DNA of 35,148 nt from Clostridium sp. AM49-4BH (GCF_003478335.1 NZ_QUFB01000031.1:1-35148); one strand, 5' to 3'. Counted from the first letter of the stretch, positions 16,295-26,379 are shown. Notes: generated by a model not told the origin, from the letters alone. A program made the numbers and translations.

Positions 16295-18697
16295 TTACAT
16301 TACCATTCTTACTTCTGTAACATCAGTAAGCTTGTCTGCAGGGATGTAATTATCATCCTGCTTCTCACCATTGATATAGAACTCCTTAAATCCAGCCTGT
16401 GCGCCGTTCGGATTTTCTACTTTGATAACGACTTTCTTGCCACGGAAATTCTTTTCCATTGTCATTTCTTTCCAATCACTTGGGATCGTTGGAGCAACAC
16501 GAAGTCCATCTAAATCAGGACGGATACCGCAGATACCCTCAACGCAGCCTACCATACAAGTGGAAGCTGTTCCAGTCAGCCAGTGTACATGAGAACGTCC
16601 ATGGAATGGGCTCTCGTCACCCTCTGTGTACTGTCCGTGTACATATGGCTCCAATTTACGGATCTCAGCCTTGTCGTTCTGAGAAGATGGTGAACTTTCC
16701 TCAAAATACCGGAATGCTTTGTCACCATGTCCCATCAAAGCTTCTGCCAAGATCAACCAGCCCTGTGTCTGAGAGAAAATACCACCATTCTCTTTGGTTG
16801 ATGGTGGGAACAAACCAGCCAATGCGCCATCAAAATAATGATCTACATAAGATGGTGCCATTACCTTAGCACCATACGCTGTATTCAACTCACGCTCTAC
16901 AGATTCCATTGCAATCTCAGCCTGCTCTTTGGAAGCATGACCGGAGATAACTGCCCAAGTCTGTGGATTGAGCCACATACTTGCTTCCGGATCGTTCTTG
17001 GAACCGATCAATTCGCCGGTATCCTTAAATCCACGATTGTAGCGGTCATCTTCCCACCACAGATCGTTGATCTTATCGCCAATCTCTTTCTGTGTCTTAT
17101 CCAAATATGCAATATACTCTGTATCGTTCTTCTTCTCTGCAAAGTAACGCATGATCGTAAATGCATAGTAAAGCTGCAATGCTACGAAAGAAGACTCACC
17201 CTGTGCACCAAGACGGAGACAATCGTTCCAGTCTGCATGCAATCCTGCCGGAAGGCCGTGTGGTCCCAAATGGTTCATTGAGAAATCAATTGCTTTCTGC
17301 AAATGCTCATAAACCGTTGCTTTCTTCTCAATATTAGACCAAGTGATCTCCTCATCCATAAAGTCCAGATTACCTGTCTCAGAAATGTACTTATAAACTG
17401 TCGGGAACAACCATAATGCATCGTCTGCACGATAAGCCGGATGGCCTGTCTCGCGTACATAATCTGGATCGTCCGGTGTGCCCTCGTGTCCTGCACGCTC
17501 CTCATGATCAAAACGAACTAATGGAAGTCCGCCACCATTATCTACCTGCGCAGATAACATAAAACGGATCTTATCCAAAGCTGCCTCTGGATCAGTATGA
17601 ATAACACCCTGAATATCCTGAACAGTATCACGATAACCATATCCGTTTCTCTCACCACAATAAATGAAAGATGCTGCTCTGGACCAAGTAAAGGTTAAGA
17701 AGCACTGATATGCATTCCATGTATTTACCATACTGTTAAATGCCGGGCTTGGTGTATTGATCTTGAAGTTCTCAAGCTTAGCATGCCAGTATTTCTTTAA
17801 CTCCTCGATCTCTTTGTCACATACGGAAACATCTTCATATGCAGCAATGATCTTATCTGCATCAGACTCTTTGTACTTACCAAGTAAGAATGCCATCGTC
17901 TTTGTCTCGCCCGGAGCAAGCTCTAATGCTGTATGCAGTGCACCACAACTGTTCTCGTTGTAATTGCATACGCCATCGCATTTACCACGCTCTACTGCTA
18001 CCGGATTGCCGTAATCATGGTACAAACCAATGAAAGCTTCCTTATCACCGTTGTAAGATGTCACAGGCTGTCCTGCCAGACCGAAGAAACGCTCTTTACC
18101 ATTACTTCCGTCCGGACCTTTGTACCAGTTTAAGTTGATCTGCTGATAGATCTTGTTCTTGCGGAAGCTGGTGTTGGTCGTGCAGAGAGAATACTGCAGG
18201 TTTACCTGATCCTGATTGTAATTGTCATCGTTAGAAAGTTCTGCATAACCGAATACAGAAATCTTTCTAGGCTTGTCTGATGTATTGGTTACTTTACAGC
18301 ACCATACTTCATATACTTTATTCAATGGCACATAATACATTGCCTCTGATTTAATTCCGGCATACTCTGCAAACATCTTTGTATAAGCAGTACCGTGATG
18401 AACTTCGCTCTTATATTCGTTTAAGTCCTTGCCAACCGGCTGCCAGGATGCTGACCAATAGTCACCATTCTCATCATCACGAAGATAGATATAACGGCCC
18501 GGTGTATCATCACTGTTGAAGTGATAACGCAAAATACGTCCATTCGCTCCACTCTTTACGAAGCTGTATCCACCTGCGTTATTCGAAATGATTGCGCCAT
18601 ACTCCGGTGAGCCAAGATAGTTACACCAAGGTGCCGGTGTGTTTGGTTTGGTGATGACATACTCTCTGTTGTCGTCATCAAAATAGCCGAAATTCAT
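16295..18697 (-). CDS. GH94-family glycoside phosphorylase (cellobiose/chitobiose phosphorylase-like)
   Basis: 800 residues, the usual GH94 length. These enzymes phosphorolyse beta-linked disaccharides or oligosaccharides with inversion, releasing a sugar 1-phosphate in the cytoplasm. N-terminal segment MNFGYFDDDNREYVITKP and NYLG..NNAGGYSF are family hallmarks, as are YGYRDTVQD and DDALWLFPT in the (alpha/alpha)6 barrel. The probable general acid is D489 in HADWNDCL, followed by KENGGIFSQTQGW and HWLTGTAS. No signal peptide. The start has GGAGG 8 nt upstream. GH94 includes cellobiose, chitobiose, laminaribiose and cellobionate phosphorylases; the N-terminus and RDT motif look somewhat closer to chitobiose phosphorylase than to cellobiose phosphorylase, but substrate is undecided. 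Confidence 0.88.
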   Translation of the reverse strand: MNFGYFDDDNREYVITKPNTPAPWCNYLGSPEYGAIISNNAGGYSFVKSGANGRILRYHFNSDDTPGRYIYLRDDENGDYWSASWQPVGKDLNEYKSEVHHGTAYTKMFAEYAGIKSEAMYYVPLNKVYEVWCCKVTNTSDKPRKISVFGYAELSNDDNYNQDQVNLQYSLCTTNTSFRKNKIYQQINLNWYKGPDGSNGKERFFGLAGQPVTSYNGDKEAFIGLYHDYGNPVAVERGKCDGVCNYNENSCGALHTALELAPGETKTMAFLLGKYKESDADKIIAAYEDVSVCDKEIEELKKYWHAKLENFKINTPSPAFNSMVNTWNAYQCFLTFTWSRAASFIYCGERNGYGYRDTVQDIQGVIHTDPEAALDKIRFMLSAQVDNGGGLPLVRFDHEERAGHEGTPDDPDYVRETGHPAYRADDALWLFPTVYKYISETGNLDFMDEEITWSNIEKKATVYEHLQKAIDFSMNHLGPHGLPAGLHADWNDCLRLGAQGESSFVALQLYYAFTIMRYFAEKKNDTEYIAYLDKTQKEIGDKINDLWWEDDRYNRGFKDTGELIGSKNDPEASMWLNPQTWAVISGHASKEQAEIAMESVERELNTAYGAKVMAPSYVDHYFDGALAGLFPPSTKENGGIFSQTQGWLILAEALMGHGDKAFRYFEESSPSSQNDKAEIRKLEPYVHGQYTEGDESPFHGRSHVHWLTGTASTCMVGCVEGICGIRPDLDGLRVAPTIPSDWKEMTMEKNFRGKKVVIKVENPNGAQAGFKEFYINGEKQDDNYIPADKLTDVTEVRMVM

Positions 18698-18826
18698 AGT
18701 TTGTTCCTCCTTAAAATGAAATATTTTGTAAATTCCAGTTCTATACTGTTTCTTTGCAGATCTTGCCTGCCACCTATTGTCGCAACAGGCGCTCCAGACA
18801 TTTTCTCATAATGGTACATCTTTATC

Positions 18827-18855
18827 ATTATACGACACCAAACCGCCCAGTTCAA
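18827..18855 (-). promoter_or_regulatory. Strong promoter of the GH94 gene
   Basis: On the minus strand TTGAAC (18855-18850) and TATAAT (18832-18827) are spaced by 17 nt, a near-perfect promoter. Transcription would start near 18820, leaving a leader of about 120 nt before ATG 18697. The leader contains GCCTG...CAGGC pairing around 18767-18792 but no riboswitch class I recognise. Confidence 0.75.
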
Positions 18856-18913
18856 GAACATTCTTCACATTTATTAACATTATTTTGATCTGTGCACTGT
18901 AAGGAATGACCAT

Positions 18914-20417
18914 TTATACGGAAATCCACATAACATTCAATCCTTCGGCCTCTGCACTATTTTGAAACCAATACAGATATCGCCAATTTTTGTTGTGAAT
19001 GACCTTACGAAGTTTTTTACAATCATCAAATCCAATGCCACGCCCCATCTCATCCTGATCACAAACTCTCGTAGTAGCACGGATATCAAGCTCCTCTACA
19101 TTACTTCTCCTAAATTCTACATTGATCAAAAGCTTCTGCTTCGAAAGATCCAACCTTTTCAAATATTTCGTATCGTTCAAATAAATGTACTCTAATTTTC
19201 GACATTTTTTTAGATCCAAGGAAGTCGCCGAAATACCGTTGGCATATAATTCTTTCAATGCAGTATACCGTTTTAAATTAGGGCTTTTCATCTTCGTATT
19301 GCTGATATCTAACAGCTCCACTCGTTCCGGATTTGGCAGGGAAAACATCTTTGTTATCCTATTATTTCCGCAACGAAATTCTCGTATTTTTTTGTTAGCC
19401 GAGAGATTTAACGTTCTAATTTTCGTGTGGCTTACATCAAGTTCTCGTATTTTTTTTGTTGGCAGACAAATCCAATTTTTTAATCTTCGTACTGCCAACA
19501 TCTAATGTCTGCAGCTTTTTGTTCACAGATAGATTCAACTTTTTAAGATTAGTACCGTGAACATTCAACACCTCTAATTTCTTATTATTTTTTACAGACA
19601 ATTGTGATATTTTACTTCCGGACAGATTAAGAAATACTAAATCTCTCATACGACTCACATCAACCTTTCGAATTGTACTGTCCTCAGGATAATACGTCTC
19701 CAAATCCAATGATCTCAATCCATTAGAACCTTTCATTTTCATCTTGCCAAGATTACGCAATTGCACCGTTGCATATTGCAGCCTCTTGCAATTAGAGAAA
19801 TCAAGATACTTCACACTTGTCCAATGATCTCCAATATCAATTGATTGCACCTTAGAACCAGATAAGTCTATTTTATTATATTTGCCATCCGATGATATAG
19901 AGACTTTTTCTAATTTTGGCAGATTTCTCAAATTAAGATCCCCTTTATATTGCTCTACACTGATATCCACTGTTTTCAAGTTCCTGCCATAAAATTTTAG
20001 ACCGGATAATTTTTTCCCGGAGATTTCCAAGCTCTCCAGCTTTTTATTTTTTCGCAGATCAATATGATTCATCGTCTTAGCATACAAATCAACACTCTTC
20101 AAATTGTAAAAGTATTGCATTCCTTTTAGTGATGTCTTTTTCTCATCCTCTGACGCAAAAACACTTAAATATTTTACCTTCTTGATTTCAGATGGACTGA
20201 GTTTCCCATCACTATCCTCATCCCATCGCTGTTTCAACTCTACACGAACAGCTTTACTTGGAAAATTCTTTTTTGAAATGCGTACCGTCCTGCCCGCAGC
20301 ATCAACTCTGCTTTCCAGTCCCAATACTACGGTCAATGCCAATGCCACAAGCACCATCCCTTTGATCATTCTTTTCATAGTAATCACCCGACCTTTCCTT
20401 ATTCGTTTCTTTTTCAT
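18914..20417 (-). pseudogene. Secreted leucine-rich-repeat protein with EF-hand, split by a frameshift
   Basis: Two minus-strand frames (20417-19437 and 19501-18914) make one protein of about 500 residues. ATG 20417 has AAGGAGG 6 nt upstream; then a basic N-terminus and hydrophobic signal segment (MVLVALALTVVLGL) ending near VDAAG, a perfect EF-hand loop DEDSDGKLSPSE, and many LRR units of about 21 residues (LxxLDLSxxxxLxxL). Frame is lost at T8 on the plus strand (19450-19457, A8 in the mRNA). A sister repeat 60 bp away encodes the same SANKKIRE sequence with a run of only seven (19387-19393), so one extra A is the likely cause. No LPXTG or other anchor is seen. Function unknown; probably extracellular binding. 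It may be phase-variable, a pseudogene, or a sequencing error. Confidence 0.8.
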
Positions 20418-20517
20418 TTGCTCCTCCTTACCCATGTCACTTTTCACATGTAAAAATAGATACTTTAGATACAAAAAACAATCTACTTTATACAGAACTT
20501 CCGTTAGTTACATCTTT

Positions 20518-20546
20518 AGTACACCATAGGTCTGTTACCTTGTCAA
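20518..20546 (-). promoter_or_regulatory. Predicted promoter of the LRR gene
   Basis: TTGACA (20546-20541, minus strand) is a consensus -35; after 17 nt comes TGTACT (20523-20518), a 4/6 match for the -10. A perfect 14-bp palindrome AATTCTTAAGAATT (20568-20581) lies just upstream and could be a regulator site. The leader would be about 94 nt. Confidence 0.55.
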
Positions 20547-20644
20547 CAATAGCAGCGTAATCTTAATAATTCTTAAGAATTCAAACTGATATGTGATGAC
20601 TTTTGTCAAGGGTAAATTTGCAAAAATCACCACAAATTTTTATT

Positions 20645-20781
20645 TTCTGAAAGCACCAAAAAAGAGCTTCGGTATATCAGTTCCCGGCATTACGCCGGTT
20701 TGCATCGGCTTATCTGACTGCTATAACACTGGAATCCTCTCCCGGTACCAGTCCAAGATAAGATGCAAATTTCGGTGCTGT
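20645..20781 (-). pseudogene. Decayed IS110/IS116/IS902-type transposase C-terminus
   Basis: Beginning 2 nt after the asnB stop, the minus strand can be read as TAPKFASYLGLVPGEDSS and then, after a frameshift, SDKPMQTGVMPGTDIPKLF-F-GAFRK. The first part matches the SYLGLVP.E.SSG block and the second the QTGIT..GN..VR.LL.E block seen at the C-terminus of IS110/IS116/IS902-family transposases, in the right order and spacing. Stops, the frameshift and altered key residues show it is dead. No intact transposase or element ends are seen. Identification is from memory of the family motif. Confidence 0.5.
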
Positions 20782-20782
20782 G

Positions 20783-22633
20783 CTAGATCAGTTCTACGGA
20801 ATACGTTTTTAACCAATAATTAATCTGCAACAAATATGCTAACATCTGTGGACCTGCCATCAACTGTCCATACCAAGGTTTTCCATAATCTTTGGTGCTG
20901 TCGATAAACTTTTGTACTTTCTTTCGATCCACGATCTGCAGGATCGGCGCTTTCGAGTCTTCAATTTCCTGCTGCAGTCTTGTTCCCAATAATGTTTCAT
21001 AATACGGATCATAACTCTTAGGATATGGGCTTTTGCGTCGAAACAATATTTCATCCGGCAACAGTCCCCGCGAAGCCTGCCTAAGCACATTTTTTACCAG
21101 TCCGTCTTTGGCTTTCATTTCCCAAGGAACATTAAATATATAGTCAACCAATGCACGATCGGCAAATGGTACTCTTGCTTCCAGTCCGGAATGCATACTT
21201 GTTCTGTCCATGCGATTGAGCAGTGTCTGCATAAAATAACGAATGTTCAAATAACCGATCTGCCTGCGATTCGTTTCGATCTCATCTTCTCCGGGAAGGA
21301 TCGTCACCTCTCGTACCGACCGGTCATACATTTCCTGTACAAACGCGTCCATCGGCAAGCTCTCACGTACCTCGTCTAACAATAGCATTTTACGAGGTGC
21401 AAGATCCGGCGTCCATGGAAACGTCCCACTCTGCAAAAATTCTTCCCGGTGAAACCACGGATATCCACCAAATACTTCATCTGCACATTCTCCGGTCAAA
21501 ACCACCTTATGCTGTCTACCGACCAACTGGCAAAAATACACCAATGAAGAATCTACATCCGCCATACATGGCATATCGTGCGCTTCCACAGAATCATACA
21601 GCAGATCTGCCTGTGTTTGATAATCACACTCTAAATAATGATGTTCCGATCCCAGGTATTCGACCATTTTGTCAACGTACGGCCGATCCTGAGATGGCTG
21701 GAAAGAATTGGCTTTGAAATATTTTTGATTACCGGTAAAATCAAACGAATACGTGACAAGCTGTTTCCCCTGCCTGCGCAGTTTGGCTGCACACACAGCA
21801 GAAACCACACTGGAATCCACCCCGCCGGACAAAAAAGTACATATCGGCACATCCGATACCATTTGACGCTCAATGACATCAACTAACATCTGTCTTGTTT
21901 TGGCAATGGTCGTATCGTAATCATCTTCATGTGGATGACTGGACAATCTCCAATACTGTCTGTTTTGCAAGCCATAACGATTCACGGTCAGATAACAGCC
22001 CGGTTTGACTTCCGAAAATCCATGATACAATCCCGACCCCGGTATACGAGCCGGTCCCATACCAAGCAGCTCACATAATCCTTTCTCATCAAGCTGCGCT
22101 TTCACACCCGGATACGACAGGATCGCTTTGGGTTCCGATCCAAACAGTACCATTCCATTTTGCTGCGTATAAAACAATGGCTTGATTCCAAAAGAATCCC
22201 GATACAAATATAAGGTATCATGCCGTTCATCCAAAATAGCAAAGGCAAAAATACCATTAAGCCGTATGACAAACTCCGGTCCATATTCCAAAAAAGCCAA
22301 CAAGATCACTTCTGTATCTGATGTAGTCTGAAAACGCCATCCCTTCTGCTGCAACGTTTTGCGAAGTTCCCCTGCATTATAGATCTCGCCATTATAAACA
22401 ATCTGATAAGAATTCTTTCCTCTGCGTCTGCTCATAGGCTGGGAGCCATCTTTGAGGTCAATGATCGAAAGTCTGGTATGCGCTAATCCCGCCCGTTTTC
22501 CTAAGTAGATCCCCTGCTCATCCGGTCCACGATGCAAAATACTTTGCTGCATCTTTTGTAATATGTTTTCATACTTTTCACGATTTGCTGTAAAGTCTGC
22601 ATTTCCATCAAAAAATCCCGCAATTCCACACAT
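20783..22633 (-). CDS. asnB: Asparagine synthase (glutamine-hydrolysing)
   Basis: 616 residues, normal for AsnB. It makes asparagine from aspartate, ATP and glutamine amide. The N-terminal class II glutamine amidotransferase domain begins with the catalytic Cys2 (MCGIAGFFDG) and includes LHRGPDEQG, AHTRLSIIDL and YNGEIYN. The synthase domain carries the PP-loop SGGVDSS at 269-275 and TGECADEVFGGYPW. GGAGA lies 7 nt before ATG 22633. It follows the GH27 gene by 65 nt and may share its transcript. An alternative role in amidating a cell-wall or peptide substrate is possible for the family, but nothing nearby supports it. Confidence 0.93.
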   Translation of the reverse strand: MCGIAGFFDGNADFTANREKYENILQKMQQSILHRGPDEQGIYLGKRAGLAHTRLSIIDLKDGSQPMSRRRGKNSYQIVYNGEIYNAGELRKTLQQKGWRFQTTSDTEVILLAFLEYGPEFVIRLNGIFAFAILDERHDTLYLYRDSFGIKPLFYTQQNGMVLFGSEPKAILSYPGVKAQLDEKGLCELLGMGPARIPGSGLYHGFSEVKPGCYLTVNRYGLQNRQYWRLSSHPHEDDYDTTIAKTRQMLVDVIERQMVSDVPICTFLSGGVDSSVVSAVCAAKLRRQGKQLVTYSFDFTGNQKYFKANSFQPSQDRPYVDKMVEYLGSEHHYLECDYQTQADLLYDSVEAHDMPCMADVDSSLVYFCQLVGRQHKVVLTGECADEVFGGYPWFHREEFLQSGTFPWTPDLAPRKMLLLDEVRESLPMDAFVQEMYDRSVREVTILPGEDEIETNRRQIGYLNIRYFMQTLLNRMDRTSMHSGLEARVPFADRALVDYIFNVPWEMKAKDGLVKNVLRQASRGLLPDEILFRRKSPYPKSYDPYYETLLGTRLQQEIEDSKAPILQIVDRKKVQKFIDSTKDYGKPWYGQLMAGPQMLAYLLQINYWLKTYSVELI

Positions 22634-22698
22634 ATACTAATCTCCAATACGAAAAAGTTCATAGTATTATATGCAGAATGCGGGGTTTCGTGTTGTTC

Positions 22699-23979
22699 TT
22701 ATAAACGGAATAATTTGGCGCCATGAGCAGCTACTGACACTGCCTCACAATTGCGTAGATCCTGTTGGTCACCACTCCACAATTCCTTCGCTATATTTGC
22801 TGTAATGCCGTACCGCTCGATCGCATCCCAAGGCAGACTCACATCACCTGCCTGATCCTGCAGATTAAATACCGCAATGTAGGTATGTTTGCCATCTGTA
22901 TCTTTGGTACACCACACAGCCTGTCTGTTATCACGCATCATTTGTCTGGCTCCGGACGAATGAGACAACAGATGTAATACGTCGGCATTCGTCAGTAATG
23001 ACTTCGTCCAGTCATCAAGCTGTGGCAAGTCCGCACCGATCATCATCGGCGAACGGAACACTGACCACAGTGTCATCATCGTAATCTGTTCCTCTTTCGT
23101 AAAACGAGTATCCCGCTCATCCGCAAAGCCTTTTCCAAGCTTACCGACCGGAAGCATGTCACAGTCCGGATAGCAGCCTTTGGTCACATGGCTCTGCCAA
23201 AGCTCGCAACGTTCAAACATTGGCACAAGTAACTGCCAGTCATCCCAGAAATCATCTGTGATACGCCACATATTCGCATGCGTTTCATAATACCACGCTT
23301 CCTCAATCTTAGCCGGTCCCGGAGACAAGCTAAGAACAATCGGCCGACCGCATTTTTCAATCGCCTCCGACAACATTCGTATTTCTTCTTTGGCTGTCGG
23401 CATATCCATACGGCATATGTCATCACATTTGATGAAATCAACACCCCACTGAGCATACAACGCAAGCAGAGAATCATAATATTCCTGCGCTCCTTCTGCC
23501 GCCGGATCAATTCCATACATATCCGGATTCCACTCACAAATATTATTCGGCTGTGCGATCTCATTTGCCGTGTGGGTGGAATGTAAGATCTTAGCGTGCG
23601 CATGCACTGCATTTCTCGGTATTCCACGCATAATGTGTATACCAAATTTAAGTCCCAGATCATGGACATATTGTGCAAGAGGTGCGAATCCCTTGCCACC
23701 CGCCGCCGATGGAAAACGCTGCTCGCACGGCAACAATCTGGAATACTCATCCATGGCAACATCCCAAAATGGTATATACTGGTAACGATCTCGTTGACTG
23801 CCTGCATCATAACTGTACCACTCAATGTCAACGACAATATATTCCCAACCATACCGTTTTAAGTGCTTTGCCATGTAATCCGCATTCGCCTTAACCTGTT
23901 CCTCCGTAACACTGGTATCATAATAATCGTAACTGTTCCACCCCATCGGTGGCGTTACCGCAAATAAATTCTTGTTCAT
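22699..23979 (-). CDS. GH27-family alpha-galactosidase-like glycoside hydrolase
   Basis: About 426 residues. GH27 enzymes remove terminal alpha-galactose (or related sugars such as N-acetylgalactosamine or beta-L-arabinopyranose) with retention. The N-terminus TPPMGWNSYDYYD is the family hallmark; the probable nucleophile is D186 in FIKCDD and the acid/base D243 in WRITDD, four residues after the conserved Arg as in known members. RSPMMIGADLPQLDD is also typical, and a beta-rich C-terminal domain follows. No signal peptide, so cytoplasmic and likely acting on imported oligosaccharides. ATG 23979 is chosen over 24030 because it matches the usual N-terminus; GAGG lies 9 nt upstream. Confidence 0.88.
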   Translation of the reverse strand: MNKNLFAVTPPMGWNSYDYYDTSVTEEQVKANADYMAKHLKRYGWEYIVVDIEWYSYDAGSQRDRYQYIPFWDVAMDEYSRLLPCEQRFPSAAGGKGFAPLAQYVHDLGLKFGIHIMRGIPRNAVHAHAKILHSTHTANEIAQPNNICEWNPDMYGIDPAAEGAQEYYDSLLALYAQWGVDFIKCDDICRMDMPTAKEEIRMLSEAIEKCGRPIVLSLSPGPAKIEEAWYYETHANMWRITDDFWDDWQLLVPMFERCELWQSHVTKGCYPDCDMLPVGKLGKGFADERDTRFTKEEQITMMTLWSVFRSPMMIGADLPQLDDWTKSLLTNADVLHLLSHSSGARQMMRDNRQAVWCTKDTDGKHTYIAVFNLQDQAGDVSLPWDAIERYGITANIAKELWSGDQQDLRNCEAVSVAAHGAKLFRL

Positions 23980-24079
23980 TCCATCATACCTCATTTCTGC
24001 TGCAACATGTTTATAATTCAAACTTCCCATCCCTCATTATCTCGCACAACCACATATTGCTTATTATATTAATGGTCTA

Positions 24080-24108
24080 ATTATATTTTGCAGCCACTAT
24101 ATAGTGAA
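24080..24108 (-). promoter_or_regulatory. Promoter of the GH27 gene overlapped by a perfect palindrome
   Basis: On the minus strand TTCACT (24108-24103) and TATAAT (24085-24080) are separated by 17 nt. A perfect 12-bp palindrome CACTATATAGTG (24095-24106) overlaps the -35, the expected position of a repressor operator. Upstream, a hairpin with one bulge at 24127-24158 lies between this promoter and the deoB end. Confidence 0.6.
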
Positions 24109-24180
24109 TCCTGCCATCAATAAACTATAGCGATGGCTATTATCATAGCATCGCTATCATGTTAAAAATATCATTTTTGG

Positions 24181-25364
24181 TTACAAAATTTGTAATATTG
24201 AATGTCCTATTGTTCCTTCCGGCATCTCTACTCCAAAATTATCTGCGATCGTTGCTCCAATCACTGCAAACGTCTGCTGCTCCGGCAAATTGCTCCCTGC
24301 CTCATCGACGGTGAGTATGCAATAAACGGTACCTTTTCTCTCGTATGATCGGTTCCGGTGTAAGTCGGATCGTTGCCATGATCCGCTGTCAGGATCACAA
24401 GATCATCTTCCCGCAAAACTTCCAGCAATTCACCAAGTTTCTTGTCAAACCGTTCTATCTCTTCTCCATAACCGATCGGATTACGGCGATGGCCCCACAG
24501 CGCATCAAAATCCACCAGATTGGTAAAACATAATCCCTTGAAATTGCGATTTGCAATATCGATGGTCTGTTCCATACCATGCACAGAACTTTTGGATTTG
24601 TTGGATTCTGTCAGACCTTCTCCATCAAAGATATCAAAAATCTTTCCAACAGAGATGACATCCAGACCGGCATCTTTTAACGCATTTAATGCCGTTCTGC
24701 CAAACGGCTTCAACGCATAGTCGTGTCGATTAGAAGTACGCACAAACTCCCCACGCTTTTTGCCAACGTATGGTCTTGCGATGACACGCCCCACCTTCCA
24801 TTCATCACGCATCGTAAGTTCTCTTGCGATCTCGCAATAATGGTATAGCGTGTCAAGTCCCATCGTCTCCTCGTTACCGCAGATCTGCAGCACCGAATCG
24901 GCCGATGTATAAACGATCAAATGTCCCTCATTAATCTCTTCTTCGCCCAGTTCATCCAGGATCACCGTACCACTGCAGCTCTTATTCCCAATGATCTTTC
25001 GTCCGGTCTGTTTCTCAAGTTCTGCGATCAGCTCCGATGGAAATCCGGTGTCCGTAAATGTTTTAAATGGCTTAGTAATATATAGTCCCATCATCTCCCA
25101 ATGCCCGGTCATCGTATCCTTTCCGTGGCTTTTTTCACACAATTTTGTCACCTTAGCCAAAGGTTCCGTAACGGACGCCACTCCATTGATTGGTCGGATA
25201 TTTGCTGCGCCAAGTTTCTGCAGATTCGGTATATGAAGCTGCATCTTTTCAGCAATATGTCCAATGGTATCCACATTGCTATCGCCGTACTGCTCTGCAT
25301 CCGGCATTGCGCCAAACCCTAACGAATCCAATACAATGACAAATACTCTCTGAAATTTCCCCAT
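24181..25364 (-). pseudogene. deoB: Phosphopentomutase with a C-terminal frameshift
   Basis: DeoB interconverts ribose or deoxyribose 1- and 5-phosphates. From ATG 25364 (GGAGGG 8 nt upstream) the frame carries the metal-binding Asp of VLDSLGFG (D13), [12 protein letters not shown], the TADHGNDP motif and the ligand His of DHTRE. It then goes out of frame after SPSMRQG at a run of three C on the plus strand (24295-24297) and stops at 24261. In the next frame the remaining 37 residues ([20 protein letters not shown] and onward, ending HSILQIL) continue to 24181. With one base restored the protein is 394 residues, the standard length. As written the product is 367 residues with a scrambled tail; all metal ligands are kept. 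It may be a real mutation or a sequencing error. Confidence 0.88.
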
Positions 25365-25383
25365 AAAGAAAGCCCTCCCTTCG

Positions 25384-26322
25384 TTAAGCCAACTCCTGTT
25401 CATAAAATAACTTTCGAACAACGGTTTCATACTCCGATAATTTACGGCTCTTTTTGATCTGCTTGAGATACTTTTCATGCTCCGTAAACTGCGGCGCCAT
25501 AAAAATCCACAGCTCTTTCATCTTATGTAACAAATGCACGTCCCCAGACAGTTCCTGTCGGTACGCATCAAACAACTCATAATAAAATGCTTCTAACTCC
25601 TGCTTGCCGGTATCCTTCCCCACAATTCTACTGACAAGACCAGGGTTAGAAAGCAACCCCCGTCCGATCATAACAGACGACAGTTGCGGAAATTCCTGTC
25701 CCAATTCACGGACATCATCTTCTGTTTTTATATCTCCATTATAACACACCGGATTCACACTTGTCTTATATGCCTGCCTAAATATTTCCCGGTGTACGCC
25801 CTCCCGGTACATCTCCGTTCTGGTTCGCGGATGAATCGTCAATTCACAGATTGGGAATGTGTTATATAACTGCAATAAGTCCGTAAACTCTTCCGGATCC
25901 TCCCAGCCAATTCTTGTTTTTATCGAAATCTTTGGCTTGGCGTATTGATAAATCTCTTCCAAGAAATGCTGCAGCTTACTGCGATTTTCCCATTTCAAAA
26001 AACCGGATCCCCTCCCCTTGCCTGTCACAGTGCCGGAAGGACATCCGAGATTCAAATTTACTTCCTGATAACCAAGTTCATACATTGTCTCTGCAGCGCA
26101 CAAAAAATTCTCTGCATGATTGGTAAGGATCTGCGGGATCAACGTAATCTCTCTGTTATTTTCCGGTAAAATATCGCGCAGCTCTTTGCGTTTCATAATC
26201 CCGCCATCTCTCGTCACAACAAACGGTGAATAATATCTGTCTATCCCCGGAAAATGTTTATGATGAATATTCCGATACAAATAACCGGTAATCCCCTCCA
26301 ACGGAGCAAAATAGTATTGCAT
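25384..26322 (-). CDS. dus: tRNA-dihydrouridine synthase
   Basis: 312 residues. FMN-dependent reduction of uridine to dihydrouridine in tRNA. Visible features are the N-terminal [13 protein letters not shown], the catalytic cysteine C94 in [11 protein letters not shown], the FMN-binding [18 protein letters not shown] and MIGRGLL motifs, and a C-terminal helical tRNA-binding part. GGAGGAG is 5-6 nt before ATG 26322. deoB starts 19 nt downstream, so they form an operon. The promoter must lie close to, or inside, the palindromic element just upstream. Which D-loop position it modifies cannot be told. Confidence 0.92.
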   Translation of the reverse strand: MQYYFAPLEGITGYLYRNIHHKHFPGIDRYYSPFVVTRDGGIMKRKELRDILPENNREITLIPQILTNHAENFLCAAETMYELGYQEVNLNLGCPSGTVTGKGRGSGFLKWENRSKLQHFLEEIYQYAKPKISIKTRIGWEDPEEFTDLLQLYNTFPICELTIHPRTRTEMYREGVHREIFRQAYKTSVNPVCYNGDIKTEDDVRELGQEFPQLSSVMIGRGLLSNPGLVSRIVGKDTGKQELEAFYYELFDAYRQELSGDVHLLHKMKELWIFMAPQFTEHEKYLKQIKKSRKLSEYETVVRKLFYEQELA

Positions 26323-26379
26323 AAATCTCCTCCACTAAACTCTATATCATCCCATTCGCACTCCCTCAAACAACCTTAA

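Noticed and set aside
20593..20823. 76-codon plus-strand frame downstream of asnB
   Set aside because: Antisense to the transposase relic and the asnB end, with no recognisable product.
23184..23852. 222-codon minus-strand frame within the GH27 gene
   Set aside because: Out-of-frame shadow; the GH27 frame has all catalytic motifs.
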